DNA of 41,695 nucleotides, taken from positions 1 through 41,695 of the forward strand of contig NZ_JABCPZ010000083.1 of assembly GCF_013283785.1 (NCBI RefSeq), given 5' to 3'. Shown in pieces: positions 14,533 through 22,404 of the stretch; position 1 is the stretch's first letter; each line of letters starts with the position of its first letter. Both the position numbers and the translations under genes were made by a program. The stretch comes from Nonomuraea antri. GTDB taxonomy: Bacteria; Actinomycetota; Actinomycetes; Streptosporangiales; Streptosporangiaceae. The notes under the pieces were generated by a model. The model saw nothing but the letters and a program-made list of their open reading frames with translations. It ran no database searches and was not told the origin of the DNA.

Positions 14533-15897
14533 GTGAGCGAGCAAGTGGGATTCCTGTCCGTTGACGAACTGCGCGACGAGGTCGGGGCCGGCCGCGTCGA
14601 CACCGTGCTCCTCGCCATCGCCGACATGCAGGGCCGCTTGCAGGGCAAACGCCTGTCCGCGCGCTACTTCCTGGACGAGGTGCTGCACCACGGCTCCGAG
14701 GGCTGCAACTACCTGCTGGCCGTGGACGTGGATATGAACACGGTCTCCGGGTACGCGATGTCGTCATGGGACCGCGGTTACGGCGACTTCGTGATGAAGC
14801 CTGACATCTCCACCCTGCGCCGAGTCCCCTGGCAGGACGGCACGGTCATGCTCATGGCCGACCTGACCTGGGAGGACGGCACCGACGTCAGCGCCTCGCC
14901 ACGGCAGATCCTGCGCAGGCAGATCGCCCGCCTGGCCGAGCGCGGCCTGGCCGCCTACGTCGGCACCGAGCTGGAGTTCGTGGTCTACGACGACAGCTAC
15001 GAGGACGCCTGGCGGCGCGCCTACCGCGACCTGAACCCGTCGAACCTCTACAACGTCGACTACTCGCTGCTCGGCACCGCCCGCATCGAGCCGCTGCTGC
15101 GCCGGATCAGGCGCGACATGGAGGGCGCCGGGCTCTACGTCGAGTCCGCCAAGGGCGAATGCAACCTGGGCCAGCACGAGATCGCCTTCCGCTACGACGA
15201 GGCGCTGCGGACCTGCGACAACCACTCCATCTACAAGAACGGCGCCAAGGAGATCGCCGCCCAGGAGGGCCGCTCGATCACCTTCATGGCCAAGCCGAAC
15301 CAGCGGGAGGGCAACTCCTGCCACATCCACATCTCGCTGCGCGACGCGGACGGCGTCCCGGTCATGGCGGGCGAAGGGCCGCACGGGCTGTCCCCGCTCG
15401 GCGCCCGCTTCATCGCCGGGCAACTGGCCGCGATGCGCGAGCTGACGCTGCTGTACGCGCCGAACGTCAACTCGTACAAGCGGTACGTCCCCGGCAGCTT
15501 CGCGCCGACGGCGATCAAGTGGGGCGTCGACAACCGCACCTGCTCGCTGCGCCTGGTCGGCCACGGGCCGTCGCTGCGGGTGGAGAACCGGGTGCCGGGC
15601 GGCGACGTCAACCCCTACCTGGCGGTCTCCGCGCTCATCGCGGCCGGGCTGCGCGGCATCGACGAGGAGCTGACACTGGAGGAGGCGTGCGAGGGCAACG
15701 CCTACGCCTCGGGCGCCGAGACCGTGCCGCACACGCTGCGCGACGCGCTGGGCCTGTTCGAGGGGTCGAAGCTGGCCAGGGAGACGTTCGGCGACGACGT
15801 GGTCGCGCACTACGCGAACTACGCGCGGGTGGAGCTGGCCGCGTTCGACGCGGCGGTCACGGACTGGGAGCTGTTCCGCGGATTCGAGAGGTTGTGA
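14533..15897 (+). CDS. Glutamine-synthetase-like gamma-glutamyl-amine ligase (GlnA4/PuuA type)
   Basis: 454 residues from GTG 14533. It has the GS beta-grasp N-domain (VLLAIADMQGRLQGKRLSAR) and catalytic domain motifs: G-T-E-L-E-F-V, AKGECNLGQHEIAFRYDEAL, N-S-C-H-I-H-I-S-L, S-Y-K-R-Y-V-P-G-S-F-A-P, and L-R-V-E-N-R-V-P-G. The context of ligase, aldehyde dehydrogenase, SDR and peptidase C26 matches M. tuberculosis Rv2860c-Rv2857c (glnA4, aldC) and the gamma-glutamylated amine pathways (E. coli Puu; Streptomyces GlnA3 for polyamines, GlnA4 for ethanolamine). It would join glutamate to an amine using ATP. Which amine cannot be told from the sequence. Confidence 0.93.
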   Translation: MSEQVGFLSVDELRDEVGAGRVDTVLLAIADMQGRLQGKRLSARYFLDEVLHHGSEGCNYLLAVDVDMNTVSGYAMSSWDRGYGDFVMKPDISTLRRVPWQDGTVMLMADLTWEDGTDVSASPRQILRRQIARLAERGLAAYVGTELEFVVYDDSYEDAWRRAYRDLNPSNLYNVDYSLLGTARIEPLLRRIRRDMEGAGLYVESAKGECNLGQHEIAFRYDEALRTCDNHSIYKNGAKEIAAQEGRSITFMAKPNQREGNSCHIHISLRDADGVPVMAGEGPHGLSPLGARFIAGQLAAMRELTLLYAPNVNSYKRYVPGSFAPTAIKWGVDNRTCSLRLVGHGPSLRVENRVPGGDVNPYLAVSALIAAGLRGIDEELTLEEACEGNAYASGAETVPHTLRDALGLFEGSKLARETFGDDVVAHYANYARVELAAFDAAVTDWELFRGFERL

Positions 15898-15898
15898 A

Positions 15899-17242
15899 TT
15901 GAAGATCATCAATCCGGCGACCGAGGAGGTCATCGCCGACGTCGAGCTGGTCGACGCCGCCGAGGTCGACCGGGCCGTGGAGCGTGCCAGGCGAGCGTTC
16001 GCGAGCTGGCGGCAGGTGGCGCCGGGCGACCGGGCGCGGCTGCTGCGCCGGTTCGCCGACCTGGTGGACGAGCACCGCGACGAACTGGCCGGGCTGGAGC
16101 TGGCCAACGCCGGGCACACGATCGGCAACGCCCGCTGGGAGGCCGGCGCGGTACGCGACGTGCTGCACTTCTACGCCGGCGCGCCGGAGCGCGACCACGG
16201 CAGGCAGATCCCGGTGGCCGGCGGCGTGGACATCACGTTCCAGGAGCCGCTGGGCGTCGTCGGGATCATCGTGCCGTGGAACTTCCCCATGCTGATCATG
16301 ACGTGGGGCGTCGCCCCGGCGCTGGCCGCGGGCAACACGGTGATCGTCAAGCCGGCCGAGTGGACCCCGCTGACCGCGCTGCGGCTGGCCGAGCTGGCCC
16401 TGGCCGCGGGGCTCCCGGAAGGGGTGCTCCAGGTGCTGCCGGGCGCGGGCGAGGTGGCCGGCGCCCGGCTGGTCGAGCACCCGGACGTGGCCAAGATCGT
16501 GTTCACCGGCTCGACCGAGGTGGGCAAGGAGATCGGGGCCAAGGCGGCGGCCCAGGTCAAGCGCATCACGCTGGAGCTCGGCGGCAAGTCGGCGAACATC
16601 GTCTTCGCCGACTCCGACCTGGACAAGGCGGCCAGGAGCGCGCCCTACGCCGTCTTCGACAACTCCGGCCAAGACTGCTGCGCCCGATCCAGGATCCTGG
16701 TGCAGGCCGAGGTGTACGACGAGTTCCTGGAGCGGCTCTCGGCCGCCGTCCTCGGCGTCAAGGTGGGCGACCCGCTCGACGAGAGCACCGAGATGGGCCC
16801 GCTGATCAGCGCCGAGCACCTCGACCGGGTGCGCGGGTTCGTCACCGAGGAGCCGTACCTGCGGGGCTCGTGCCCGCAGGGCAAGGGGTTCTGGTTCCCG
16901 CCGACCGTGCTCACCTCGTCGGTCACCGACCGGGCGTTCACCGAGGAGATCTTCGGCCCGGTCGTGTCCGTGGTGCCGTTCGCGGACGAGGCCGAGGCGG
17001 TGCGCATCGCCAACGACACCCCGTACGGGCTCAGCGGCTCGATCTGGACCCGCGACGTCGGCCGGGCGCTGCGCGTGGCCAGGGCGGTGGAGTCGGGCAC
17101 GCTGTCGGTCAACTCGCACTCCTCGGTGCGCTACTGGACGCCGTTCGGCGGCTTCAAGCAGTCCGGGCTGGGCCGGGAGCTCGGCCCGGACGCGCTGGCC
17201 GCCTTCACCGAGACCAAGAACGTGTTCATCTCGTGGGAGTGA
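15899..17242 (+). CDS. Aldehyde dehydrogenase (AldC/PuuC-like)
   Basis: 447 residues from TTG 15899, one base after the ligase stop, so translation is probably coupled. ALDH motifs are complete: VVGIIVPWNFPMLIMTWGVA (cofactor loop), T-L-E-L-G-G-K-S-A (general base Glu), and GQDCCARSR with the nucleophile in the double cysteine, then EIFGPVVSVVPF. It is somewhat shorter than the usual 480-500 residues but, as I recall, close to M. tuberculosis AldC. It oxidises the aldehyde of a gamma-glutamylated amine to the acid with NAD(P)+. Confidence 0.95.
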   Translation: MKIINPATEEVIADVELVDAAEVDRAVERARRAFASWRQVAPGDRARLLRRFADLVDEHRDELAGLELANAGHTIGNARWEAGAVRDVLHFYAGAPERDHGRQIPVAGGVDITFQEPLGVVGIIVPWNFPMLIMTWGVAPALAAGNTVIVKPAEWTPLTALRLAELALAAGLPEGVLQVLPGAGEVAGARLVEHPDVAKIVFTGSTEVGKEIGAKAAAQVKRITLELGGKSANIVFADSDLDKAARSAPYAVFDNSGQDCCARSRILVQAEVYDEFLERLSAAVLGVKVGDPLDESTEMGPLISAEHLDRVRGFVTEEPYLRGSCPQGKGFWFPPTVLTSSVTDRAFTEEIFGPVVSVVPFADEAEAVRIANDTPYGLSGSIWTRDVGRALRVARAVESGTLSVNSHSSVRYWTPFGGFKQSGLGRELGPDALAAFTETKNVFISWE

Positions 17243-17259
17243 GCAGTGGGAGTGACTCA

Positions 17260-18039
17260 GTGGAAGTGAATCACATGCAGCGTTTGCAGGACCGGGTGGC
17301 GGTCATCACCGGCGCGGGCAGCGGGATCGGGCTGGCCACGGCCCGCAGGTTCGCCCAGGAGGGCGCCAAGGTGGTGTGCGCCGACGTCGACGAGGAGTCG
17401 GGCAGCAAGGCCGCGGCCGAGGTCGGCGGCATGTTCGTCAAGGCCGACGTGACCAGCGAGGACGACGTCGTCCGGATGTATCAGGCGGCGTTCGACGCCT
17501 ACGGCAGCGTGGACGTGGCGTTCAACAACGCCGGCATCTCCCCGCCCGACGACGACTCGATCCTGGAGACCGGCATCGACGCGTGGCGCCGGGTCCAGGA
17601 GGTCAACCTGACCAGCGTCTACCTGTGCTGCAAGCACGTCATCCCGTACATGCGGCGGCAGGGCAAGGGCTCGATCATCAACACGGCCTCGTTCGTGGCC
17701 GTCATGGGCTCGGCCACCTCGCAGATCTCCTACACCGCGTCCAAGGGCGGCGTGCTGGCGATGTCGCGTGAGCTGGGCGTGCAGTTCGCCAGGGAGGGCA
17801 TCCGGGTCAACGCGCTGTGCCCGGGGCCGGTGAACACGCCGCTGCTGCAGGAGCTGTTCGCCAAGGACCCGGAGCGGGCGCAGCGCCGGCTGGTGCACAT
17901 CCCGGTCGGGCGGTTCGCCGAGGCGTCGGAGATCGCGGCCGCGGTGGCGTTCCTGGCCAGCGACGACGCCTCGTTCATCACCGGGTCGGAGTTCCTGGTG
18001 GACGGCGGAATCTCCGGCGCCTACGTCACCCCGCTCTAA
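17260..18039 (+). CDS. Short-chain dehydrogenase/reductase
   Basis: About 259 residues from GTG 17260 (GGGAG upstream) or 254 from ATG 17275 (MQRLQDRVAVITGAG). It is a classical SDR: T-G-A-G-S-G-I-G cofactor loop, N-N-A-G, catalytic Ser in N-T-A-S-F-V-A, Y-T-A-S-K-G as the Y-x-x-x-K motif, and C-P-G-P-V-N-T after the active site. Third gene of the amine operon. It probably oxidises the alcohol of a gamma-glutamyl amino alcohol (ethanolamine type) before the ALDH step, filling the place of the amine oxidase PuuB in the E. coli scheme. That assignment is inference. Confidence 0.93.
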   Translation: MEVNHMQRLQDRVAVITGAGSGIGLATARRFAQEGAKVVCADVDEESGSKAAAEVGGMFVKADVTSEDDVVRMYQAAFDAYGSVDVAFNNAGISPPDDDSILETGIDAWRRVQEVNLTSVYLCCKHVIPYMRRQGKGSIINTASFVAVMGSATSQISYTASKGGVLAMSRELGVQFAREGIRVNALCPGPVNTPLLQELFAKDPERAQRRLVHIPVGRFAEASEIAAAVAFLASDDASFITGSEFLVDGGISGAYVTPL

Positions 18040-18060
18040 GGAGCTCTAAGGAGGAGCAAG

Positions 18061-18750
18061 ATGAGCCGTCCGGTCATCGGCATCACGACGTACGTGGAGC
18101 CGGCCGCGTTCACCGTGTGGGAGCTGGAGGTCGCGCTGCTCCCGTCCATGTACGTGGAGCAGGTGGTGCGCGCCGGCGGGCAGCCGGTGCTGCTGCCGCC
18201 CGCGGGCGATCCCGCGGCCGTCGTGCCCCGGCTGGACGGGCTCATCCTGGCCGGGGGCGGCGACATCGACCCCCGGCGCTACGGGGCCGAGCCGCACCGG
18301 CGCACCGGGTTCGTCAGGGACTTCCGTGACGGCGCCGAGTTCGCCGCGCTGGCCGCGGCGCTCGACCGGGGCCTGCCGTACCTGGGGATCTGCCGGGGGC
18401 TGCAGGTCATGAACGTCGCGCTCGGCGGCACCCTGCACCAGCATCTCCCGGACGTCGTCGGCCACCAAGGCCACTCCCCCGCCCCCGGTGCCTTCGGCCA
18501 CCTGCCGATCACCCCGGTCGAGGGCACCCGGCTGGCCAAGGTGCTGGGTCCGGGCCCGGTGACGGTGCCGCACTACCACCACCAGGCCGTCGACCGGCTC
18601 GCCCCGGAGCTGACGGTGACGGCGACCGCGTCCGACGGCACGATCGAGGCCGTCGAGCTCGATTCGCACCCGTTCGCGCTGGCCGTGCAGTGGCACCCGG
18701 AGGCCGCCGCGGACGGCGCGCTCTTCGACGCCCTGGTCGCCGCCTGCTGA
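18061..18750 (+). CDS. Peptidase C26, gamma-glutamyl amide hydrolase (PuuD-like)
   Basis: 229 residues from ATG 18061 with AAGGAGGAGC upstream. It is a class I glutamine-amidotransferase fold: the nucleophile Cys in LGICRGLQVMNVALGGTLHQ and the His-Glu pair in VQWHPEAA. Its early motif GLILAGGGDIDPRRYG is typical of PuuD. It releases glutamate from the gamma-glutamylated acid made by the ALDH, closing the cycle of the operon. Confidence 0.94.
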   Translation: MSRPVIGITTYVEPAAFTVWELEVALLPSMYVEQVVRAGGQPVLLPPAGDPAAVVPRLDGLILAGGGDIDPRRYGAEPHRRTGFVRDFRDGAEFAALAAALDRGLPYLGICRGLQVMNVALGGTLHQHLPDVVGHQGHSPAPGAFGHLPITPVEGTRLAKVLGPGPVTVPHYHHQAVDRLAPELTVTATASDGTIEAVELDSHPFALAVQWHPEAAADGALFDALVAAC

Positions 18751-18776
18751 TCTCCGGGAACCTCTGACGCGTTTGG

Positions 18777-18802
18777 GCCTTACTGGAAAGCTTCTTTACT
18801 TT
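18777..18802. promoter_or_regulatory. Candidate LysR operator, copy 1
   Basis: A 26-bp sequence beginning GCCTTACTGGAAAGC and ending TTCTTTACTTT lies 12 bp before the LysR start, where the promoter should be. The same 26 bp, with one mismatch, occurs at 19775-19800. It contains the near-dyad GGAAAGCTTC with A/T-rich flanks. Confidence 0.75.
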
Positions 18803-18814
18803 TAGGCTCGAAGC

Positions 18815-19849
18815 GTGGATCTCGAAGTGCGTCACCTTCGGGTACTGTGCGCGATCGCGGACAGCGGGAGCATCTCCAGGGCCGCTCCGGCCCTGGGCAT
18901 GTCCCAGCCCGCGCTCGCCGCCCAGCTACGCCGGCTCGAACGCCGTTTCGGCGGCCCGCTGTTCGACCGCGGGCACGACGGCGTCTCCCCGACCCCGCTC
19001 GGGGAGTGGTTGCTGGTCAGGGCGCGGTCCCTGGTGCCCGCGTTCGAGGAGCTGGAACGCGACGCGCGGCGGCGGGCGCAGGGCGAGCCGCCGCTGATCA
19101 GGGTGGGCTGCGCGCCCACCAGGCTGGCCATCTACGTGGCCAAGAGCCTGCACAGCCTGCTGCCGGACACCGAGATCAGCCTCAGGACCGAGCAGACCAT
19201 GGACGTGCTGCCCGGCCTGCTGGCCTCCGAGCGGATCGAGCTGGCCACCCTCGACGACTACCCGGGCCACGAGCTGTCACCGCCGCGCAACGCCGCCTAC
19301 GCCCCCATCGCGGTCGAGCCGCTGTTCGTGGGGGTCTCGCAGGACCATCCGCTGGCCGGCCGGGAGGAGATCGAGCTCGGCGACCTGCGGGCCGAGGAGT
19401 GGGCGCTGCCCGCGCAGGTCGAGGCGGGCCCGCGCGAGCACTTCTGGACGAAGTGCGACGAACGCGGCTTCGTCCCCCGGGTGCCCTTCTCGGTGAACCT
19501 GGAGGTGGCGCTCAACCTGATCTCCGAGGGCCGGTGCGTCGGGCTGTTCCAGGCCACCGCCCCGGCCAGGGAGCGGGTGGTGCTGCGGCCGCTGGCCGGC
19601 ACTCCGCTGCGCTTCCGCCACATCCTGGGCTGGACGCCGCACGGCCCGTTCGCCCGCTACGCCGACGATCTGGTCGCGGCGGTGCAGAAGACGTACTGGG
19701 CCGAATCGATGCGCTCTCCGGTCTACCGGGCCTGGCTCAAGCGTCACGGACCCCTCGCGCCGATACCTGGAACAGCCCTACTGGAAAGCTTCTTTACTTT
19801 ACATTCGCCCCAAAAGCCCAGGAAAACAGGCCATAGCACGAAGTTATAG
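18815..19849 (+). CDS. LysR-family transcriptional regulator
   Basis: 344 residues from GTG 18815. The N-terminal HTH is canonical: VRHLRVLCAIADSGSISRAA, then L-G-M-S-Q-P-A-L-A-A-Q-L-R-R-L-E-R-R. The effector domain (from about 95) has the LysR strand pattern (L-I-R-V-G-C-A-P; L-F-V-G-V-S-Q-D-H-P-L-A). The last 25 residues (TALLESFFTLHSPQKPRKTG and on) are unlike LysR ends and are encoded by the second operator copy, so the frame appears to run on into regulatory DNA. The final sense codon is a rare TTA. It probably regulates itself and the M4 protease gene downstream. Confidence 0.93.
   Translation: MDLEVRHLRVLCAIADSGSISRAAPALGMSQPALAAQLRRLERRFGGPLFDRGHDGVSPTPLGEWLLVRARSLVPAFEELERDARRRAQGEPPLIRVGCAPTRLAIYVAKSLHSLLPDTEISLRTEQTMDVLPGLLASERIELATLDDYPGHELSPPRNAAYAPIAVEPLFVGVSQDHPLAGREEIELGDLRAEEWALPAQVEAGPREHFWTKCDERGFVPRVPFSVNLEVALNLISEGRCVGLFQATAPARERVVLRPLAGTPLRFRHILGWTPHGPFARYADDLVAAVQKTYWAESMRSPVYRAWLKRHGPLAPIPGTALLESFFTLHSPQKPRKTGHSTKL
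19775..19800. promoter_or_regulatory. Candidate LysR operator, copy 2, inside the LysR 3' end
   Basis: The same 26-bp element as 18777-18802, 25 of 26 bases alike, exactly 998 bp further on. It ends 150 bp before the GTG of the M4 protease gene, a suitable place for an activator site. The region 19801-19860 after it is AT-rich for this genome and may hold the protease promoter. Confidence 0.75.
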
Positions 19850-19950
19850 GAAATTGTTGGGTACCTTTTCCCCTCCTCCAGGTGTCAACCTGAGGTCATC
19901 CCCAGCCGGCCGGGGCTCTTCCACTCCACACCCCCCGAGGAGCCACGAGA

Positions 19951-22284
19951 GTGAACCCCAAACTCAGGTTGGGGGCTGCCGCCATGCTCGCGCTAGCCCT
20001 GACCACCAGCTCGCTGGCAGGCGCCACGAGCGCCTTCGCCGGCGCCTCGCAGGTGGCCGATCCTCCCAGCCCCACGGAGCGCGTCAACGCGATCACCTCC
20101 GCGAAGAGCGCCCTGCTGGCTGATTCGGCGGCCCTTCGTGCCTCCGACAAGGACTCCTTCACCTTGGAGTCGGCCGTCACCGGCACCCGCGGTCTGCAGT
20201 ACCTCAGCTACGCCCGCACCTACGCGGGCCTGCCGGTCTACGGCGGCGGCGTGGTCGTCGCCACCGACGAGTCCGGCGCCGTGGTGAACACGGTCGCCAG
20301 CGGACAGCAGACCAAGATCAACGTCAGCACCACGCCGAAGGTGGCCGCCGAGGCGGCGGCCGTGACGGCCAGGACCAAGGTGGCCGAGGTCGAGAGCGTG
20401 GCCACGCCGGTCCTCTCGGTGCACGCCACCACCACCAAGCCGCGTCTGGCCTGGGAGGTCGTGGTCACCGGCGTCAACGCCGAGAAGTTCCCGACCACCC
20501 AGCACGTGTACGTCGACGCCCAGAACGGGCGGATCATCGACGCGTGGGACGAGGTCAGGGCCGCCAGCGGACACGGTTACTACAACGGCCAGGTCACCAT
20601 CGACACGGCCGCCACGTCCATGACCGACCCGACGCGTTCCGGCATCTCGTGCGGTGGCCAGAACGGCTCCGCGTACACCGGCACCGACAGCAACTGGGGC
20701 AACGGCCAGGGCACCAACCTGGAGACGGCCTGCGTCGACGCCCTGTACGGCGCGCAGAAGCAGTGGGACATGCTGCGCTCCTGGCTGAACCGCAACGGCA
20801 TCAACGGCTCCGGCCGCGGCTACCCGTCCCGGGTCGGTCTCGCCCAGGTCAACGCCTTCTGGAACGGCCAGTACGCCAACTTCGGCCGCTCCCAGGACGG
20901 CCAGCGCCAGGTCACCCCGATGGACGTGGTCGCGCACGAGTTCGGTCACGGCATCTTCCAGTTCACCCCCGGCGGCTCCGGCTCCGGCAACGAGGCCGGC
21001 GGCCTGAACGAGTCGACCGGTGACATCTTCGGCGCGCTCACCGAGGCCTACGCCCAGAACGCCAGCGACCCGGCGGACTACCTGGTCGGCGAAGAGGTCA
21101 ACCTCGTCGGCAGCGGCCCGATCCGCAACATGTACAACCCGGCCGCGCTCAGCCACCCCAACTGCTACACCTCGGCGATCCCGAGAACCGAGGTGCACGC
21201 CGCGGCAGGCCCGCAGAACCACTGGTTCTACCTGCTGGCCGAGGGCAGCAACCCCGGCGGTGGCAAGCCGTCCAGCCCGATCTGCACCGGCGGTCCCGCC
21301 TCGGTGACCGGCATCGGCATCCAGAAGGCCGGCCAGATCTTCATGGGCACGCTGAACCTGAAGACCCAGCCGTGGACCCACGCCAGGGCCAGGGTGGCCT
21401 CGCTGAACGCCGCCAAGTCCCTGTTCCCCGGCAGCTGCACCGAGTTCAACACGGTCAAGGCCGCCTGGCTGGCCGTGCAGGTGCCCCAGCAGAGCGGTGA
21501 GCCGACCTGCACGCAGGGCGACGACGCGTTCTCGATGGAACTCGCGCCGCCGTCCGGCAGCGTGACGCCTGGCCAGAGCTCGACCACCACGGTCAGGACC
21601 ACGGTGACCAGCGGTTCCGCGCAGTCGATCACGCTGCGGGTGGGCTCGCTGCCCGCCGGTGTGAACGCCTCGTTCAACCCGCAGACGATCACCGCGGGCC
21701 AGACCTCCACGCTGACGGTGACCACGTCGGCGAACAGCCCGCAGGGCACCCACTCGATCACCGTCACGGCTGACGGCACCGCGGTGGACCGTACGGCCAA
21801 CTACACCCTGCAGATCGGGCCCGGCTCCGAGAACGACTTCTCGGTCAGCGTGAGCCCGACCTCGGCCTCAGTCGAGGCCGGCCAGTCCGCGACGACGGTG
21901 CTGAGCACGGTCGTCACCAGCGGGCAGGCGCAGAACGTGGCGCTGACCGCGGCCAACGTGCCGGCGGGCGTCTCCGTCTCGTTCAACCCGCAGACGATCT
22001 CTTCGGGCCAGTCCTCGACGGTGACGATCAGCACCACGGGCGATGTCACGCCGAACACCTACGCGATCACCCTGAACGCCGACGGCGCGAGCGCCGACCA
22101 CTCGGCCTCGTTCAGCCTGACCGTCTCGGGTGACGGCGGTGAGACGACCTGGGCGACGTGGACCCCGTACACGGCCGGACAGACGGTCACGTACCAGGGT
22201 GTCAGCTACCGCTGCCTGCAGTCGCACACCAGCCTGCCCGGCTGGGAGCCGCCGAACGTGCCGGCTCTCTGGCAGCGCGTCTGA
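19951..22284 (+). CDS. Secreted M4 (thermolysin-type) metallopeptidase with two Ig-like repeats and a CBM5/12 tail
   Basis: 777 residues from GTG 19951. A signal peptide (VNPKLRLGAAAMLALALTTS, cleavage near A-F-A-G-A) is followed by an FTP-type propeptide region (about 60-190). The zinc site is V-V-A-H-E-F-G-H (about 325-333) with the third ligand in G-G-L-N-E-S-T-G-D (about 350-358), so catalysis looks intact. After the protease come two about 100-residue beta-sandwich repeats (V-x-P-x-S-x-S-V-x-x-G-Q-S; A-G-V-x-x-S-F-N-P-Q-T-I), then a short chitin/cellulose-binding module (TYQGVSYRCLQSHTSLPGWE, ending A-L-W-Q). Role: extracellular proteolysis, perhaps on chitin-bearing material. The tail is nearly the same as that of the next gene. 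Confidence 0.95.
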   Translation: MNPKLRLGAAAMLALALTTSSLAGATSAFAGASQVADPPSPTERVNAITSAKSALLADSAALRASDKDSFTLESAVTGTRGLQYLSYARTYAGLPVYGGGVVVATDESGAVVNTVASGQQTKINVSTTPKVAAEAAAVTARTKVAEVESVATPVLSVHATTTKPRLAWEVVVTGVNAEKFPTTQHVYVDAQNGRIIDAWDEVRAASGHGYYNGQVTIDTAATSMTDPTRSGISCGGQNGSAYTGTDSNWGNGQGTNLETACVDALYGAQKQWDMLRSWLNRNGINGSGRGYPSRVGLAQVNAFWNGQYANFGRSQDGQRQVTPMDVVAHEFGHGIFQFTPGGSGSGNEAGGLNESTGDIFGALTEAYAQNASDPADYLVGEEVNLVGSGPIRNMYNPAALSHPNCYTSAIPRTEVHAAAGPQNHWFYLLAEGSNPGGGKPSSPICTGGPASVTGIGIQKAGQIFMGTLNLKTQPWTHARARVASLNAAKSLFPGSCTEFNTVKAAWLAVQVPQQSGEPTCTQGDDAFSMELAPPSGSVTPGQSSTTTVRTTVTSGSAQSITLRVGSLPAGVNASFNPQTITAGQTSTLTVTTSANSPQGTHSITVTADGTAVDRTANYTLQIGPGSENDFSVSVSPTSASVEAGQSATTVLSTVVTSGQAQNVALTAANVPAGVSVSFNPQTISSGQSSTVTISTTGDVTPNTYAITLNADGASADHSASFSLTVSGDGGETTWATWTPYTAGQTVTYQGVSYRCLQSHTSLPGWEPPNVPALWQRV

Positions 22285-22352
22285 TCACCGGGAGCAACGG
22301 CTGATCGCCGGACCGGCCCGGTAAGTCGCAAGACCGGTCCGACGCACGACCA

Positions 22353-22378
22353 GGGCGGCCACGCCGGGGTGGCCGCCC
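22353..22378 (+). terminator. Hairpin between the two protease genes
   Basis: GGGCGGCCAC (22353-22362) pairs perfectly with GTGGCCGCCC (22369-22378) around a 6-nt loop, followed by GTCCCCTCC. It lies 27 bp before the GTG of the M28 gene. It may limit read-through from the M4 gene or stabilise its mRNA end. Confidence 0.65.
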
Positions 22379-22404
22379 GTCCCCTCCACCCAGGAGCTCT
22401 GAAC

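Noticed and set aside
16276..17259. Possible N-terminal extension of the SDR
   Set aside because: It runs through the ALDH gene in another frame and lacks protein-like composition; the SDR begins at 17260 or 17275.
19993..21753. 586-residue minus-strand frame opposite the M4 protease
   Set aside because: Composition is Gly/Arg/Val shadow sequence, without any motif, and mirrors a gene with complete catalytic motifs.
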